Shown here: piece by piece, positions 1 through 10,273 of the stretch | How positions within the stretch are numbered: the first letter of the stretch is position 1 | Layout: the number at the start of each line of letters is the position of its first letter | DNA from: Rhodococcus triatomae BKS 15-14 | GTDB taxonomy: Bacteria > Actinomycetota > Actinomycetes > Mycobacteriales > Mycobacteriaceae | Length of the DNA: 64,000 nucleotides | Assembly: GCA_000341795.1 (NCBI GenBank) | Contig: AODO01000073.1 | Coordinates: 1-64,000, forward strand | Direction: 5' to 3' | Made by a program: the position numbers and the translations under genes | Notes under the pieces: generated by a model | Databases searched by the model: none | Told to the model about the DNA's origin: nothing | The model's input: the letters and a program-made list of their open reading frames with translations, nothing else

Positions 1-50
1 CGACCTCTGGGTTATGAGCCCAGCGAGCTACCGAGCTGCTCCACCCCGCG
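1..50 (-). tRNA. Initiator tRNA-fMet (CAT), partial, cut by window start
   Basis: The 50 bases are identical to the 5' two thirds of the complete copy at 239-315. They show the CAT anticodon in a stem with three consecutive G-C pairs (GGG/CCC), the hallmark of initiator tRNA. The 3' part (T arm and acceptor strand) lies outside the window. It is the downstream member of a tandem pair read on the minus strand. Confidence 0.9.
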
Positions 51-193
51 TTGCATCACCTACTGTACACGACTCACGGAGCGCTCCCGACCACCCCCTC
101 GACCCACCCGACGGGCCCACCATGGACACACGCGAGGGCGCCGCCGACAGCCGACCCCGACATCGAGCCTCGAACGCCACAGTCGCGGAACGG

Positions 194-234
194 AAACGAC
201 GAAGGCCCGGTCTCGAATGAGACCGGGCCTTCGT
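194..234 (-). terminator. Intrinsic terminator after the upstream tRNA-fMet
   Basis: A 16-bp perfect stem (199-214 with 219-234) closes a 4-base loop. On the minus strand it is followed by a short T tract (TTTCC). It starts five bases beyond the encoded CCA end of the tRNA at 239-315, so it probably ends that transcript and makes the two tRNA copies separate units. Confidence 0.8.
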
Positions 235-238
235 ACCG

Positions 239-315
239 TGGTAGCGGGGACAGGATTTGAACCTGCGACCTCTGGGTTATGAGCCCAGCGAGCTACCGAG
301 CTGCTCCACCCCGCG
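239..315 (-). tRNA. Initiator tRNA-fMet (CAT)
   Basis: This is a complete 77-nt cloverleaf with CCA encoded at 241-239. Initiator features are visible: the first acceptor position is an unpaired C1-U72, the anticodon stem carries GGG/CCC, and the anticodon is CAT. The sequence closely resembles other bacterial initiator tRNAs. A second near-identical copy starts at position 50 and runs out of the window. Confidence 0.95.
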
Positions 316-1426
<1,111 letters not shown>

Positions 1427-1440
1427 CCTGTCCAGCACAC

Positions 1441-1485
1441 ACGAAGGCGCCCTGCCGATCGAGTCGATCGGCAGGGCGCCTTCGT
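1441..1485. terminator. Bidirectional intrinsic terminator between rpf and the UPF0182 gene
   Basis: A perfect 22-bp stem (1441-1462 with 1464-1485) lies between two convergent genes. The outer arm ACGAAGGC resembles that of the hairpin at 199-234. It probably terminates both transcripts. Confidence 0.85.
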
Positions 1486-1515
1486 TGCGTTGCCCGGGTC
1501 CTGCTCCGGTAGTCC

Positions 1516-4485
1516 CTACTTCGGCAGGTTCTGGTACGCGGTCACCGCCTTCTGCAGCCGATCGAGCGCGGCACCGTACGCGGCGAAGTCACCACTCTGC
1601 TGACTCTGTCGCATCTGGGCCATCGCGGCGTCGAGTTCGGCGACGACGGCGTCCCGATCACCTGCCGGGGCCGTCGGCGCCGGTGCCGGCGCCACCTGTG
1701 TCTGCCCGTCGGACGGCTGGCCGGTCGACTCCGAACCGTCCGTGGTGCCCGGCGGCGCCGTGGCCGCGGAACCCGTCCCCGGTCCGAACACCTGATCCAG
1801 TGCCTCGGACAGCGTCGGCGCGTACCCGACCCGGACGCTGTTGCTCGGGGGCGCCTCGCGGTAGCTCACCAGCACTCGCGACAACTGCGGGAAGGTCGAA
1901 CTGTCCTGGCTCGTCGAATTGCGTTCCGTGTACATCGGTTCGACGTACAGGATCCCGCCCTCGGCGATCGGCAGCGTCAGCAGGTTGCCGTACTGGATTC
2001 GGTTCGACCGTTCGAGCAGCGTCCGCTCGGATGCCACCCGTGGATCCGAGATCATCGAGTTCTGCGTCTGCTGCGGACCCTGTGTCGTGGTGTCCGTCGG
2101 CAATCTGAGCACCGTGATCTTGCCGTAGTTCTCGGGATCCGACTGCGCCGAGATGTACGCCGACAGGAACTGCCGGTTGAATCCGACCATCGCGCTCGTC
2201 AGGTTGAACTGCGGTTCGGCCGTCTCCGGGTCGCCGACCGACACGTAGTACGGCGGCTGGTTGGCGGTGGTGTCGATCGTCGGATCGCTGGGCACCGACC
2301 AGAAGGCGTTGTTGGTGAAGAACTCACGCGGATCGTTCACGTGGTACTTCGCCAGCATCTCCCGCTGGACCTTGAACAGATCCTCCGGGTAGCGGAAGTG
2401 CTGCCGGAGTTCGTCCGAAATCGTGTCGTTGCCCTGCACCGTGCCGGGGAACACCTTCATCCACGCATCGAGGACCGGATCGTTCTGGTCCACCTCGTAC
2501 AGGGTGACGGTGCCGTCGTAGGCGTCGACGGTGGCCTTGACCGAGTTGCGGATGTACGAGACCTCCTTGCGCGGCAGGGGCCGACCGGTCGTCTGGTCGA
2601 TGCTGTCCTCGACGAGCCCGTCGAGCGAGCTGCGCTGCGCGTACGGGTAGTTGTCGAGCGTCGTGTACGCGTCGACGATCCACTTGATCCTGCCGTCCAC
2701 GACCGCGGGATAGGTGTTGCCGTCCGCGGTCAGCCACGGCGCGACCTTCGTCACCCGTTCCCGCGGGTCGCGGTTGAAGATGATCTTCGAATCGGATCCG
2801 ATCGCGCTGGAGAACAGGATGTTCCGCTCCGCGTACTTCGCCGCGAACGCGAGCCGGTTGAACCAGTTGCCGATCGAGACACCACCCGCACCGGTGTACG
2901 TGTACTGGGACGTGTCGGTGTCGTACTCGCGAGGGCCCTCGCCCTCGACCGCGCCGACGATCGAGTAGTCGACATCGGTGTCCGCGATGACCTCGCCGTA
3001 GTAGATGCGCGGCTGCTCGACGGGAATGACCTGGTTGCCCGCCTGCTGCGAGGCGATGTCGCTGACCGTGTAGACCGGGTAACCGCTGTTGGAGTTGGCG
3101 GCCTCCTCCGCGGAGTTCGACGCGGCCGCGTTGACCTTGTTGGCCGGCGCCGCGACGAACCCGTTGCCGTGGGTGTACACGGTGTGCCGGTTGATCCAGT
3201 CGGTCTGGTTGCCGGTGAGGCTACGCGGGGAGAGTTCGCGTGCCGCGACCACGTAGTCGCCCTTCTCGCCGTCGACGTCGTAGCGGTCGATGTCGAGGGC
3301 AGGCGGGAACCCGTAGAAGTTCTTCAGCTGCTGCTGCTGGGTGAACGTCGGCGACAGCAGGTTCGGATCGAGCAGCCGGGCGTTCGCGATCGTGGTCTGG
3401 TCCGCGGGGATGTCGCGCGGCGATTTGGTGCTGTACCCCGGATAGTCCTCATACGTCACCTGCTCGTCGGTGATGCCGTACGCCTCCCGCGTCGCCGCGA
3501 TGTTGCGCTCGATGTAGGTGCTCTCCTTGTCCGCGGCATTCGGCCGGACCGAGAACTGTTCGACGACCAACGGGTACACGGCGCCGACGAGGATCGACGA
3601 CAGCAGCAGCAGCGCCGTCGCCATCGCGGGAATCCTGAGGTCACGCAACACGATCGCCGCGAAGAACGTGATCGCACAGACCACCGCGATCGCCATCAGG
3701 ATCAGTTTCGCGAGCAGCACCGCGTTGATGTCGGTGTAGCTCGCACCGGTGAACGTCGGCTCCTTGCGGCTGCTCGAGAGCAGCGAGTACCGATCCAGCC
3801 AGTACGCGATGGCCTTGAGGAGGAAGAACGTGCCCGCGAGCACCGCGAGCTGGATTCGCGCGGCGTTGCTCAACGCACCCTCACGACCCGCGAGTCGGAT
3901 TCCGCCGAACACGTAGTGCGTGACCAGGTTCGCGATGAACGCGAGGATCACCGCGACGAACAGCCAGTTCAGGACGAACCGGTAGAACGGCAGGTCGAAG
4001 GCGTAGAAGCCGACGTCGAGATTGAACTGCGGATCCCGCTGTCCGAACGACCCACCGTGCAGGAACATCTGCACCGCAACCCAATTGGACTGTGCGACCA
4101 GCCCGGAGAGGGCGCCGATGACGACCGGGACGACGACCCCGAACAGCTTGAGCCTGCTCATCACCGCCGTCCGGTACCGGGCGATCGGATCGTTGGGTCC
4201 GACGGCGGGAATGAAGACCGGCCGGGACCGGTAGGCGAGCAGCAACCCGCCGAACACCGCGCCGCCGACGATCAGGGCGACGACGACGAAGAGCGCGAGC
4301 CGGGTGATCAGAACCGTCGAGAACACCTCGCGGAATCCGACCTCGCCGAACCACAGCCAGTTCGTGTAGCCGCCGATCAGTCGCGGTCCGATCAACAGCA
4401 GGACTGCCACGACGAGTGCCAGTACCAACAACACTCGGCTCCGTCGGGACAACGAGGGAAGTCCGGTGGGGGGCCGCATGCCCAC
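1516..4485 (-). CDS. UPF0182 family integral membrane protein (Rv3193c-like)
   Basis: The 989-residue protein has an N-terminal third with about seven hydrophobic segments (VLLVLALVVAVLLLIG and others up to about residue 300). A large extracytoplasmic domain follows, rich in Tyr, Asp and Pro. A low-complexity Ala/Pro/Ser/Thr tail lies near 880-945, then a predicted helical end. Length and layout fit the UPF0182 family found across actinobacteria; its function is not established. GTG at 4485 and ATG at 4479 are both possible starts, two codons apart. It is transcribed divergently from the PPA1309-type gene. Confidence 0.9.
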   Translation of the reverse strand: MGMRPPTGLPSLSRRSRVLLVLALVVAVLLLIGPRLIGGYTNWLWFGEVGFREVFSTVLITRLALFVVVALIVGGAVFGGLLLAYRSRPVFIPAVGPNDPIARYRTAVMSRLKLFGVVVPVVIGALSGLVAQSNWVAVQMFLHGGSFGQRDPQFNLDVGFYAFDLPFYRFVLNWLFVAVILAFIANLVTHYVFGGIRLAGREGALSNAARIQLAVLAGTFFLLKAIAYWLDRYSLLSSSRKEPTFTGASYTDINAVLLAKLILMAIAVVCAITFFAAIVLRDLRIPAMATALLLLSSILVGAVYPLVVEQFSVRPNAADKESTYIERNIAATREAYGITDEQVTYEDYPGYSTKSPRDIPADQTTIANARLLDPNLLSPTFTQQQQLKNFYGFPPALDIDRYDVDGEKGDYVVAARELSPRSLTGNQTDWINRHTVYTHGNGFVAAPANKVNAAASNSAEEAANSNSGYPVYTVSDIASQQAGNQVIPVEQPRIYYGEVIADTDVDYSIVGAVEGEGPREYDTDTSQYTYTGAGGVSIGNWFNRLAFAAKYAERNILFSSAIGSDSKIIFNRDPRERVTKVAPWLTADGNTYPAVVDGRIKWIVDAYTTLDNYPYAQRSSLDGLVEDSIDQTTGRPLPRKEVSYIRNSVKATVDAYDGTVTLYEVDQNDPVLDAWMKVFPGTVQGNDTISDELRQHFRYPEDLFKVQREMLAKYHVNDPREFFTNNAFWSVPSDPTIDTTANQPPYYVSVGDPETAEPQFNLTSAMVGFNRQFLSAYISAQSDPENYGKITVLRLPTDTTTQGPQQTQNSMISDPRVASERTLLERSNRIQYGNLLTLPIAEGGILYVEPMYTERNSTSQDSSTFPQLSRVLVSYREAPPSNSVRVGYAPTLSEALDQVFGPGTGSAATAPPGTTDGSESTGQPSDGQTQVAPAPAPTAPAGDRDAVVAELDAAMAQMRQSQQSGDFAAYGAALDRLQKAVTAYQNLPK

Positions 4486-4622
4486 GTGTCACACTCCGGT
4501 TGTTGGGCGGCCGTCGGGCAGGCCGCGGGGGTGTTTTGTCCCACTCTACGTGGGCTCCGAAACTGTGTGCGGCCGGTCGTCCGGGTTGTCCGGATGTGCG
4601 CCCCGGGTGCGAGGATGGTCGG

Positions 4623-5270
4623 GTGAACGACTTCGACGCCGCCGACCACCAGGCCCCGATCTCCTCCGACGCCCTGACGCGGTGTGTCCAGGAAGTCGCC
4701 GCCCACGTCGGCGCGGACGGCTGGGGACAGCCCCCGAAGATGTTCGCGCTCGTGCCGACCGCGCAGATCGCGATCGCCGAGCCGCACCTGCTCGATCAGC
4801 TCGAGGACGGCTCCGAGCTCACACCGATCGAGCAGCACCCGCTCCCCGAGGACCTGCACGGCGGCAGCGCCGCCCTCGAGGAGTACCTCGGGACCACCAG
4901 CTGGGCGGCCGGGGTCGCCGGATGCCTGGTCGTACAGGAAATCCTGGTGCTGCCGCCGAGTGCTGCCGCCGACCTCGACTCGGCCGTCGGCGGCGCCGAC
5001 CTCGGTGCAGCGGTCGGCGCAGCGCTCGGCCGTGACAACTCGGCCGACGACGTCATCCGCGCCGCGGCCGGGGCGCATCCGGACCGGCGCGCAGCCCGCC
5101 TGATCGCGGCCGTCCTCCGCGACGGGCGGTCCGAGTGCGCGATCGCACTGGCCCCCGAAGACGACGACGATCCGTTCGCCGAGCCGGAACTGCGCACCGG
5201 CGACAACCTGGCCCCCGGCCTCGTTCACGCACTGCAGGCGACGCTGGAGGCCGACCCCGAAGACTGGTGA
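4623..5270 (+). CDS. PPA1309 family protein, function unknown
   Basis: The 215-residue acidic, soluble-looking protein has no signal peptide or membrane segment. The core (about 15-150) reads like the actinobacterial PPA1309 family, which usually sits beside the UPF0182 gene as it does here; the family has no assigned role. GTG at 4623 follows GAGGATGG and fits the start of the conserved part. An upstream in-frame extension would overlap the divergent gene and lacks family character. The C-terminus is rich in Asp/Glu. Confidence 0.8.
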   Translation: MNDFDAADHQAPISSDALTRCVQEVAAHVGADGWGQPPKMFALVPTAQIAIAEPHLLDQLEDGSELTPIEQHPLPEDLHGGSAALEEYLGTTSWAAGVAGCLVVQEILVLPPSAAADLDSAVGGADLGAAVGAALGRDNSADDVIRAAAGAHPDRRAARLIAAVLRDGRSECAIALAPEDDDDPFAEPELRTGDNLAPGLVHALQATLEADPEDW

Positions 5271-5300
5271 CCGGTCCGCCGCAACCGACCGCGGCGTGGA

Positions 5301-6323
5301 TCAGCAGGCCGGCGCGTCCTCGCCCCTGTTGAGCGAGTCCAGCGCGTCGACGGCGCCGGTCAGGTCGTCGACCCGGACCAGCCGCAACCCGTCCGGGATC
5401 TGCTGCTTCGCCTCGTCGCAGTTGTTCGACGGCACCAGGAACGTCGTCGCTCCCGCCTCCCTCGCGGCGGTGAGCTTGTACGGGATGCCCCCGATGGGCC
5501 CGACCTTGCCGTCCGAGTCGATGGTGCCGGTGCCCGCCACGAACTGCCCGCCGTTGAGCTCGCCCGGTGAGAGCTTGTCGACGACGGCGAGGGCGAACAT
5601 CAGTCCCGCGGACGGTCCGCCGACCTCGGCGAGGTTGAACTCGACGGTGAACGGCACGTCGGGCTTCTCGACCGGAGTGATGCCGAGATATCCGACGTCG
5701 TCGTGTCCGGGGCGGGCACCGAGCGTGACGGGCACGGTCTGCTCCGCACCGTCCCGCACGACGACGACGTCGGCGACCGTTCCCGGCGCGAGATCCGCGA
5801 CCGCCCGCTGCACGTCACCGACGGTGCGGACCGGCGAGCCGTCGACGGCGACCAGCCGGTCCCCCACCCGCAACGCGTTGTTGGACGGCCCGTCCTCCGC
5901 GACGTCCGCCACCTCGAGTGCGACGGGCTCACCGAGGTAGTGCAGCGCTGCGAGTTCGGCGGACTCCTCGGACTGCGCGAAATCCGCGGCGTTCTCCTCC
6001 TGGACCTCGTCGCGACTGCGGTTCGACGGATAGACCTCCTCGCGCGGCACGATTCCGTAGCGTCCGCTGAGCCAGAACCCGAACGCGTCGAACACGGTCA
6101 GCCCGTCGCGCACCGAGACGGTGGTCATGTTCAGGTTTCCCGAGGTCGGGTCCAGTTCGGTGCCCGTGATGTCGACGACCTGCTCGCCCTCGACCTCGCC
6201 CAGGGTGTTGAAGGTGGGGCCGGGACCCAGTGCCACGAACGGCACCTGCACCACCGTTCCGAGTCCGAGCAATGCCACGACCGGAACCAGTGCCGCGACC
6301 AGGGTGACCATCCGTCGATTCAC
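5301..6323 (-). CDS. YlbL/Lon-like PDZ-domain serine protease (Rv3194c-like)
   Basis: The 340-residue protein has an N-terminal signal-anchor (about 5-27), a PDZ domain (about 130-200, GPSNNALRVGDRLVAVDG), and a C-terminal Lon-type protease domain. The Ser-Lys dyad is visible: Ser238 in GGPSAGLMFAL and Lys283 in IGGIPYKLTAA. The catalytic domain is predicted outside the membrane, suggesting degradation of membrane or envelope proteins. The GTG start at 6323 is taken because it begins just before the anchor; ATG at 6311 is an alternative. It converges on the PPA1309 gene with a 30-bp gap. Confidence 0.9.
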   Translation of the reverse strand: MNRRMVTLVAALVPVVALLGLGTVVQVPFVALGPGPTFNTLGEVEGEQVVDITGTELDPTSGNLNMTTVSVRDGLTVFDAFGFWLSGRYGIVPREEVYPSNRSRDEVQEENAADFAQSEESAELAALHYLGEPVALEVADVAEDGPSNNALRVGDRLVAVDGSPVRTVGDVQRAVADLAPGTVADVVVVRDGAEQTVPVTLGARPGHDDVGYLGITPVEKPDVPFTVEFNLAEVGGPSAGLMFALAVVDKLSPGELNGGQFVAGTGTIDSDGKVGPIGGIPYKLTAAREAGATTFLVPSNNCDEAKQQIPDGLRLVRVDDLTGAVDALDSLNRGEDAPAC

Positions 6324-6465
6324 TCGGCCAGCGTAGAGGTCGGTGGAGCGCACCCTGTTCGGACCTCCCGGCGCGCCGCGCGCATCGCCGGTGGCGGAGT
6401 CGATGTTCGCGCTCGGCGTGATTTCCGCCGCCACTGCCCGGCGGCGAGCCTTGTACCGTGGACGT

Positions 6466-7899
6466 ATGAGCAATCTGCCGTTTGGTTTCTCGAACTCCGA
6501 CGACGATCCCGACCGCGACAAGAACACGGGCGGGGGCACGTCGGGTGGCGACAGCACCGGCGGCGGCCCGACCGGCCCGGGTGGAACACCGTTCGGCTTC
6601 AGCGCCGAAGGCTTCGATCCCGCTGCACTCGGCCAGATGCTCACCCAGTTCGGCCAGATGCTCAGCGGCATGGGCAGCGCGATGGGCCCGGGCGGCCAGT
6701 CCGGTCCGGTGAACTACGAGGTCGCGAAGAAGCTGGCCCTGCAGCAGATCGGCTCGGTCACACCGGTCTCCTCGACCACCGCGACGGCGGTGGCGGATTC
6801 GGCCCACCTGGCGGAGCTGTGGCTCGACGGCGCGACCACCCTGCCCGCCGGCGCCACCCGGACGGTCGCGTGGACTCCGGTGGAGTGGCTCGAGAACACC
6901 CTCGACACCTGGAAGCGCCTGTGCGATCCGGTGGCGGAGCAGGTGTCGGGGATGTGGGTGTCGGGTCTGCCCGAGGAGGCCCGGCAGATGGCCGGTCCGA
7001 TGCTCGGCATGATCGGGCAGATGGGCGGGCTCGCCTTCGGCTCTCAGGTCGGACAGGCGCTCGGACAGCTTGCGTCCGAGGTGCTGACGTCGACCGACAT
7101 CGGCCTGCCGCTCGGCCCGAACGGCATCGCCGCGCTGCTGCCGAGCGCGGTCGAGAAGTTCAGCGAGGGACTCGAGCAGCCCGACCGCGAGATCCTGGTG
7201 TTCCTCGCGGCCCGTGAGGCCGCCCACCAGCGCCTGTACGTGCACGTGCCGTGGCTCCGGCAGCGCCTGCTCGCGACCGTCGAGGAGTACGCGCGCGGCA
7301 TCAAGATGGACTTCTCGGCGATCGAGGAGGCGGCCCAGAGCATCGACCCGAATTCGCTGACCGACCCGTCGAAGATCGAGGAGTTGTTGCAGCAGGGCAC
7401 CTTCGAGCCGCAGACGACCCCGGAGCAGAAGCAGGCGCTCGATCGCCTGGAGACCCTGCTCGCCCTGATCGAGGGCTGGGTGGAGACGGTGGTTGCGCAG
7501 GCTCTCGGCGAGCGCCTCCCCGGTGTCGGCGCGCTCAGCGAGACGCTGCGCCGCCGCCGCGCGACGGGTGGACCGGCGGAGCAGACGTTCGCGACCCTCG
7601 TCGGCCTGGAGCTGCGTCCACGCAAGGTGCGGGAGGCGGCGCAGCTGTGGCGTCAGGTCACCGAGGCCGCCGGGATCGACGGCCGCGACGGTGTGTGGGC
7701 CCATCCCGATCTGCTCCCCGACTCCAGCGACCTGGACAACCCCGCGGCGTTCGTCGATCGGGTGGTCGGGGGCGGGACGAGCACGTTCGACGACCCGATC
7801 GCTCAACTGGAGGCGCTCCAGGCCCGCGAACGCGCGGAGCGTGAGGGCACCGACGGGGACGACGACGCACAGGGCGGCACCGCCAACCCGAGCAATTGA
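6466..7899 (+). CDS. Zinc-dependent metalloprotease-like protein, DUF2342 family (Rv3195-like)
   Basis: The 477-residue protein has a Gly/Asp-rich low-complexity N-terminus (about 10-60) and then a helical domain with Gly/Met-rich stretches (MLGMIGQMGGLAFGSQVGQ). The segment FLAAREAAHQRLYVHVPWL (about 245-263) corresponds to the zincin-like motif region described for DUF2342. Family members are called putative zinc metalloproteases, but the canonical HExxH is not present. ATG at 6466 is used; upstream in-frame sequence is intergenic in character. It is divergent from ylbL and followed by the Rv3196- and Rv3197-like genes, a conserved order. Confidence 0.82.
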   Translation: MSNLPFGFSNSDDDPDRDKNTGGGTSGGDSTGGGPTGPGGTPFGFSAEGFDPAALGQMLTQFGQMLSGMGSAMGPGGQSGPVNYEVAKKLALQQIGSVTPVSSTTATAVADSAHLAELWLDGATTLPAGATRTVAWTPVEWLENTLDTWKRLCDPVAEQVSGMWVSGLPEEARQMAGPMLGMIGQMGGLAFGSQVGQALGQLASEVLTSTDIGLPLGPNGIAALLPSAVEKFSEGLEQPDREILVFLAAREAAHQRLYVHVPWLRQRLLATVEEYARGIKMDFSAIEEAAQSIDPNSLTDPSKIEELLQQGTFEPQTTPEQKQALDRLETLLALIEGWVETVVAQALGERLPGVGALSETLRRRRATGGPAEQTFATLVGLELRPRKVREAAQLWRQVTEAAGIDGRDGVWAHPDLLPDSSDLDNPAAFVDRVVGGGTSTFDDPIAQLEALQARERAEREGTDGDDDAQGGTANPSN

Positions 7900-7998
7900 T
7901 GTGAGCTGACGAAGTCCCAGCTCAGACACGCCGCAGCCCTGTGGACAACTGGGTTTCGGCGCGCGTGACCGACGGTGTCGGCTGACACCCTCACGGGT

Positions 7999-8874
7999 AT
8001 GAGTCGCCACGTTTCCGCCCCACGCCCGGCCGTTCCCCGGCTGGATCCGCGCATCGTCGTCCTCACCCGGCCCAGCGGCGCGGTCCAGTTGGGCTGGGAT
8101 CCCGAGTCCGCCCTCCTGGTGCGGCCGCCGGCAGGGGTGACGACGACCGCCCTGGCCGACCTGTTGCGGATGCTCGACGGTCGGCGCACCCGCTCCGAGA
8201 TCGTCTGGGAAGCCGGTCGGGTCGGTGTCGACCCGTCGGACATCGATCAGATCCTGGCCGAGTTGGCAGCGGCGGGGGCTCTGATGCCACCCCGGCCCGA
8301 TCCGGCCGATCCGGCCGGCCCGCTACCGCAGGTCCACGTACACGGCCGCGGTCCGCTCGCGGAGGGCGTCGCCGCGATGCTGAGTGGCAGTCCCCTCCGG
8401 GTGGTCCGGACCGGACCCGAGCATGCGACACATCCACCCGCGTTCCATCGCTCGCACTGTGTGATCCTGACCGACAGCCTGGTTCCGGACCCGTGGACGG
8501 TCGCCGCGCTGATGGACGTGGCGACTCCCCATCTCGCGGTTCGTCTGCGCGACGGACGTGGCGTCGTCGGTCCGCTGGTGCTCCCGGGCCGGACCAGTTG
8601 CCTGCGGTGCGCGGACCTGACGCGGACGGCGGCCGACGCCGACTGGCCACATCTGGCGGCGCAGCTGCTGGGCCGGGTCGGATACGCCGAACCCGGCACC
8701 GTTCGGGCGACGGTGGCACTCGCGGTCAACGAGGTCCGCGTCCTGCTGGACGCCGACGTCACGCGGGCACCGTCGTGCCTGGACACGACGCTGGAGTTCG
8801 ATCTGCGAGCGGCGCGCCTCCGGCGCAGGAGATGGTCGCGGCATCCGGACTGCGGGTGCTCACCTGCGGTGTAG
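7999..8874 (+). CDS. ThiF/cyclodehydratase-like protein (Rv3196-like), function unknown
   Basis: The 291-residue protein has an N-terminal winged-helix-like part (about 45-95, LADLLRMLDGRRTRSEIV). A middle alpha/beta part follows. C201 and C204 (TSCLRC) and C285 and C287 (DCGC) look like a split zinc site. This layout resembles the 'bacteriocin biosynthesis cyclodehydratase' domain class (TOMM leader-binding or E1-like proteins), but I see no ATP-binding GxGxxG, no YcaO partner and no precursor-peptide gene nearby. Its biochemical role is open. ATG at 7999 is chosen over GTG at 7975; neither has a strong ribosome site. Confidence 0.7.
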   Translation: MSRHVSAPRPAVPRLDPRIVVLTRPSGAVQLGWDPESALLVRPPAGVTTTALADLLRMLDGRRTRSEIVWEAGRVGVDPSDIDQILAELAAAGALMPPRPDPADPAGPLPQVHVHGRGPLAEGVAAMLSGSPLRVVRTGPEHATHPPAFHRSHCVILTDSLVPDPWTVAALMDVATPHLAVRLRDGRGVVGPLVLPGRTSCLRCADLTRTAADADWPHLAAQLLGRVGYAEPGTVRATVALAVNEVRVLLDADVTRAPSCLDTTLEFDLRAARLRRRRWSRHPDCGCSPAV

Positions 8875-8907
8875 GCGAAGTCGGGGATCGTCCGCCATGA
8901 TGGGGAC

Positions 8908-10236
8908 GTGCCTGACATTCCCCGCCGCAGCTCAGCCCGCACCGCCAAACTTGCGAGCATCCCGTTGGGGATCGCGGGGCGCGCGGCCGTCGGCTTCGGC
9001 CGCAAGCTCGCGGGTGGCGATCGGGACGAGATCGACGCGAAGCTCACGCAGCAGGCCGCCGAACAGTTGTTCACGGTTCTCGGCGAGCTCAAGGGCGGTG
9101 CCATGAAGCTCGGCCAGGCACTGAGCGTGATGGAGGCGGCGGTTCCCGAGGAGTTCGCCGAGCCCTACCGGGACGCGTTGACCAAGCTGCAGGCCGAGGC
9201 CCCGCCGCTGCCCGCCCGCAAGGTGCACCGGGTCCTCGACGAGCAGCTCGGCACCCGGTGGCGCGATCGGTTCACCAGATTCGACGACGCCCCGACCGCG
9301 TCCGCGAGCGTCGGGCAGGTGCACCGCGCGGTCTGGTCGGACGGACGGGACGTCGCGGTGAAGGTCCAGTACCCGGGCGCCGACGAGGCACTGCGCTCCG
9401 ACCTCAAGACCCTCTCCCGGATGGCGGGCATGTTCACAGCGGTGATGCCGGGCGTCGACGTGAAGCCGGTTCTGGACGAGCTGAGCGCTCGCACCGAGGA
9501 CGAGCTGGACTACCGGATCGAGGCGAACAACCAGCGCGCGTTCGCGGCCGAGTTCGACGGTGACCCGCAGTTCGCGGTGCCGAAGGTCGTCGCCAGCGCC
9601 CCGAAGGTGGTGGTGACGGAGTGGATGTCGGCGACACCACTGTCGTCGATCATCGCGACCGGCACCGCCGAGCAGCGCAACACGGCAGGCGCCCGCCTCG
9701 CCGAATTCCACTTCGCGTCACCCGCTCGCGTGGGACTTCTGCACGGTGACCCGCACCCCGGCAACTTCATGCTCCTCGAGGACGGCCGCCTCGGCGTCCT
9801 CGATTTCGGTGCCTGCGCCCCGATGCCCGGTGGTCTGCCCCCGGTCCTGGGCCGGATGGTCCGCCTCGCGCTCGACGAGCGGTTCGACGAGCTCACCGAG
9901 TTGTTGCGCGCGAACAACTTCGTCCTGCCGGGCCGGCACGTCACCGACGAGGAGATCGCGAACTACCTACGGCCGTTCACCGATCCGATCCACACCGAGT
10001 CGTTCCACTTCACGAGGTCCTGGCTGCAGCGTGCTGCGGGGACCGCGACCGACTTCTCCTCCGAGCACTTCCGGACAGCTCGGGCACTGAACCTGCCGCC
10101 CGAGTACGTGATGATCTTCCGGGTCCTCCTCGGATCGGTCGGGATCTGCGCCCAGCTCGACGCGGAGGCGCCGTACATGGGGATCCTCACCCAGTGGCTG
10201 CCCGGTTTCACCGAGGACGTGCGCCGGGCGGAGTGA
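8908..10236 (+). CDS. ABC1/ADCK (UbiB) atypical kinase family protein (Rv3197-like)
   Basis: The 442-residue protein has family marks in order: the Lys/Gln signature GAMKLGQALS (about 68-77), the Ala-rich loop TASASVGQVHRA, the ion-pair Lys in DVAVKVQYPG, the catalytic loop HGDPHPGN and the metal-binding GVLDFGA. ABC1 proteins are ATPase/kinase-like and support isoprenoid-quinone metabolism; the mycobacterial homologue has also been linked to intrinsic macrolide resistance near whiB7. Start GTG at 8908. No transmembrane segment is evident. Confidence 0.9.
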   Translation: MPDIPRRSSARTAKLASIPLGIAGRAAVGFGRKLAGGDRDEIDAKLTQQAAEQLFTVLGELKGGAMKLGQALSVMEAAVPEEFAEPYRDALTKLQAEAPPLPARKVHRVLDEQLGTRWRDRFTRFDDAPTASASVGQVHRAVWSDGRDVAVKVQYPGADEALRSDLKTLSRMAGMFTAVMPGVDVKPVLDELSARTEDELDYRIEANNQRAFAAEFDGDPQFAVPKVVASAPKVVVTEWMSATPLSSIIATGTAEQRNTAGARLAEFHFASPARVGLLHGDPHPGNFMLLEDGRLGVLDFGACAPMPGGLPPVLGRMVRLALDERFDELTELLRANNFVLPGRHVTDEEIANYLRPFTDPIHTESFHFTRSWLQRAAGTATDFSSEHFRTARALNLPPEYVMIFRVLLGSVGICAQLDAEAPYMGILTQWLPGFTEDVRRAE

Positions 10237-10273
10237 CTCGCGGATCGGCCCTCTCGACCGGTCCCACAGGGCG

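Noticed and set aside
2341-4626. 761-codon open frame antisense to the UPF0182 gene
   Set aside because: High-GC shadow frame: Arg/Asp/Val-rich with no domain, and the opposite strand has a clear membrane protein.
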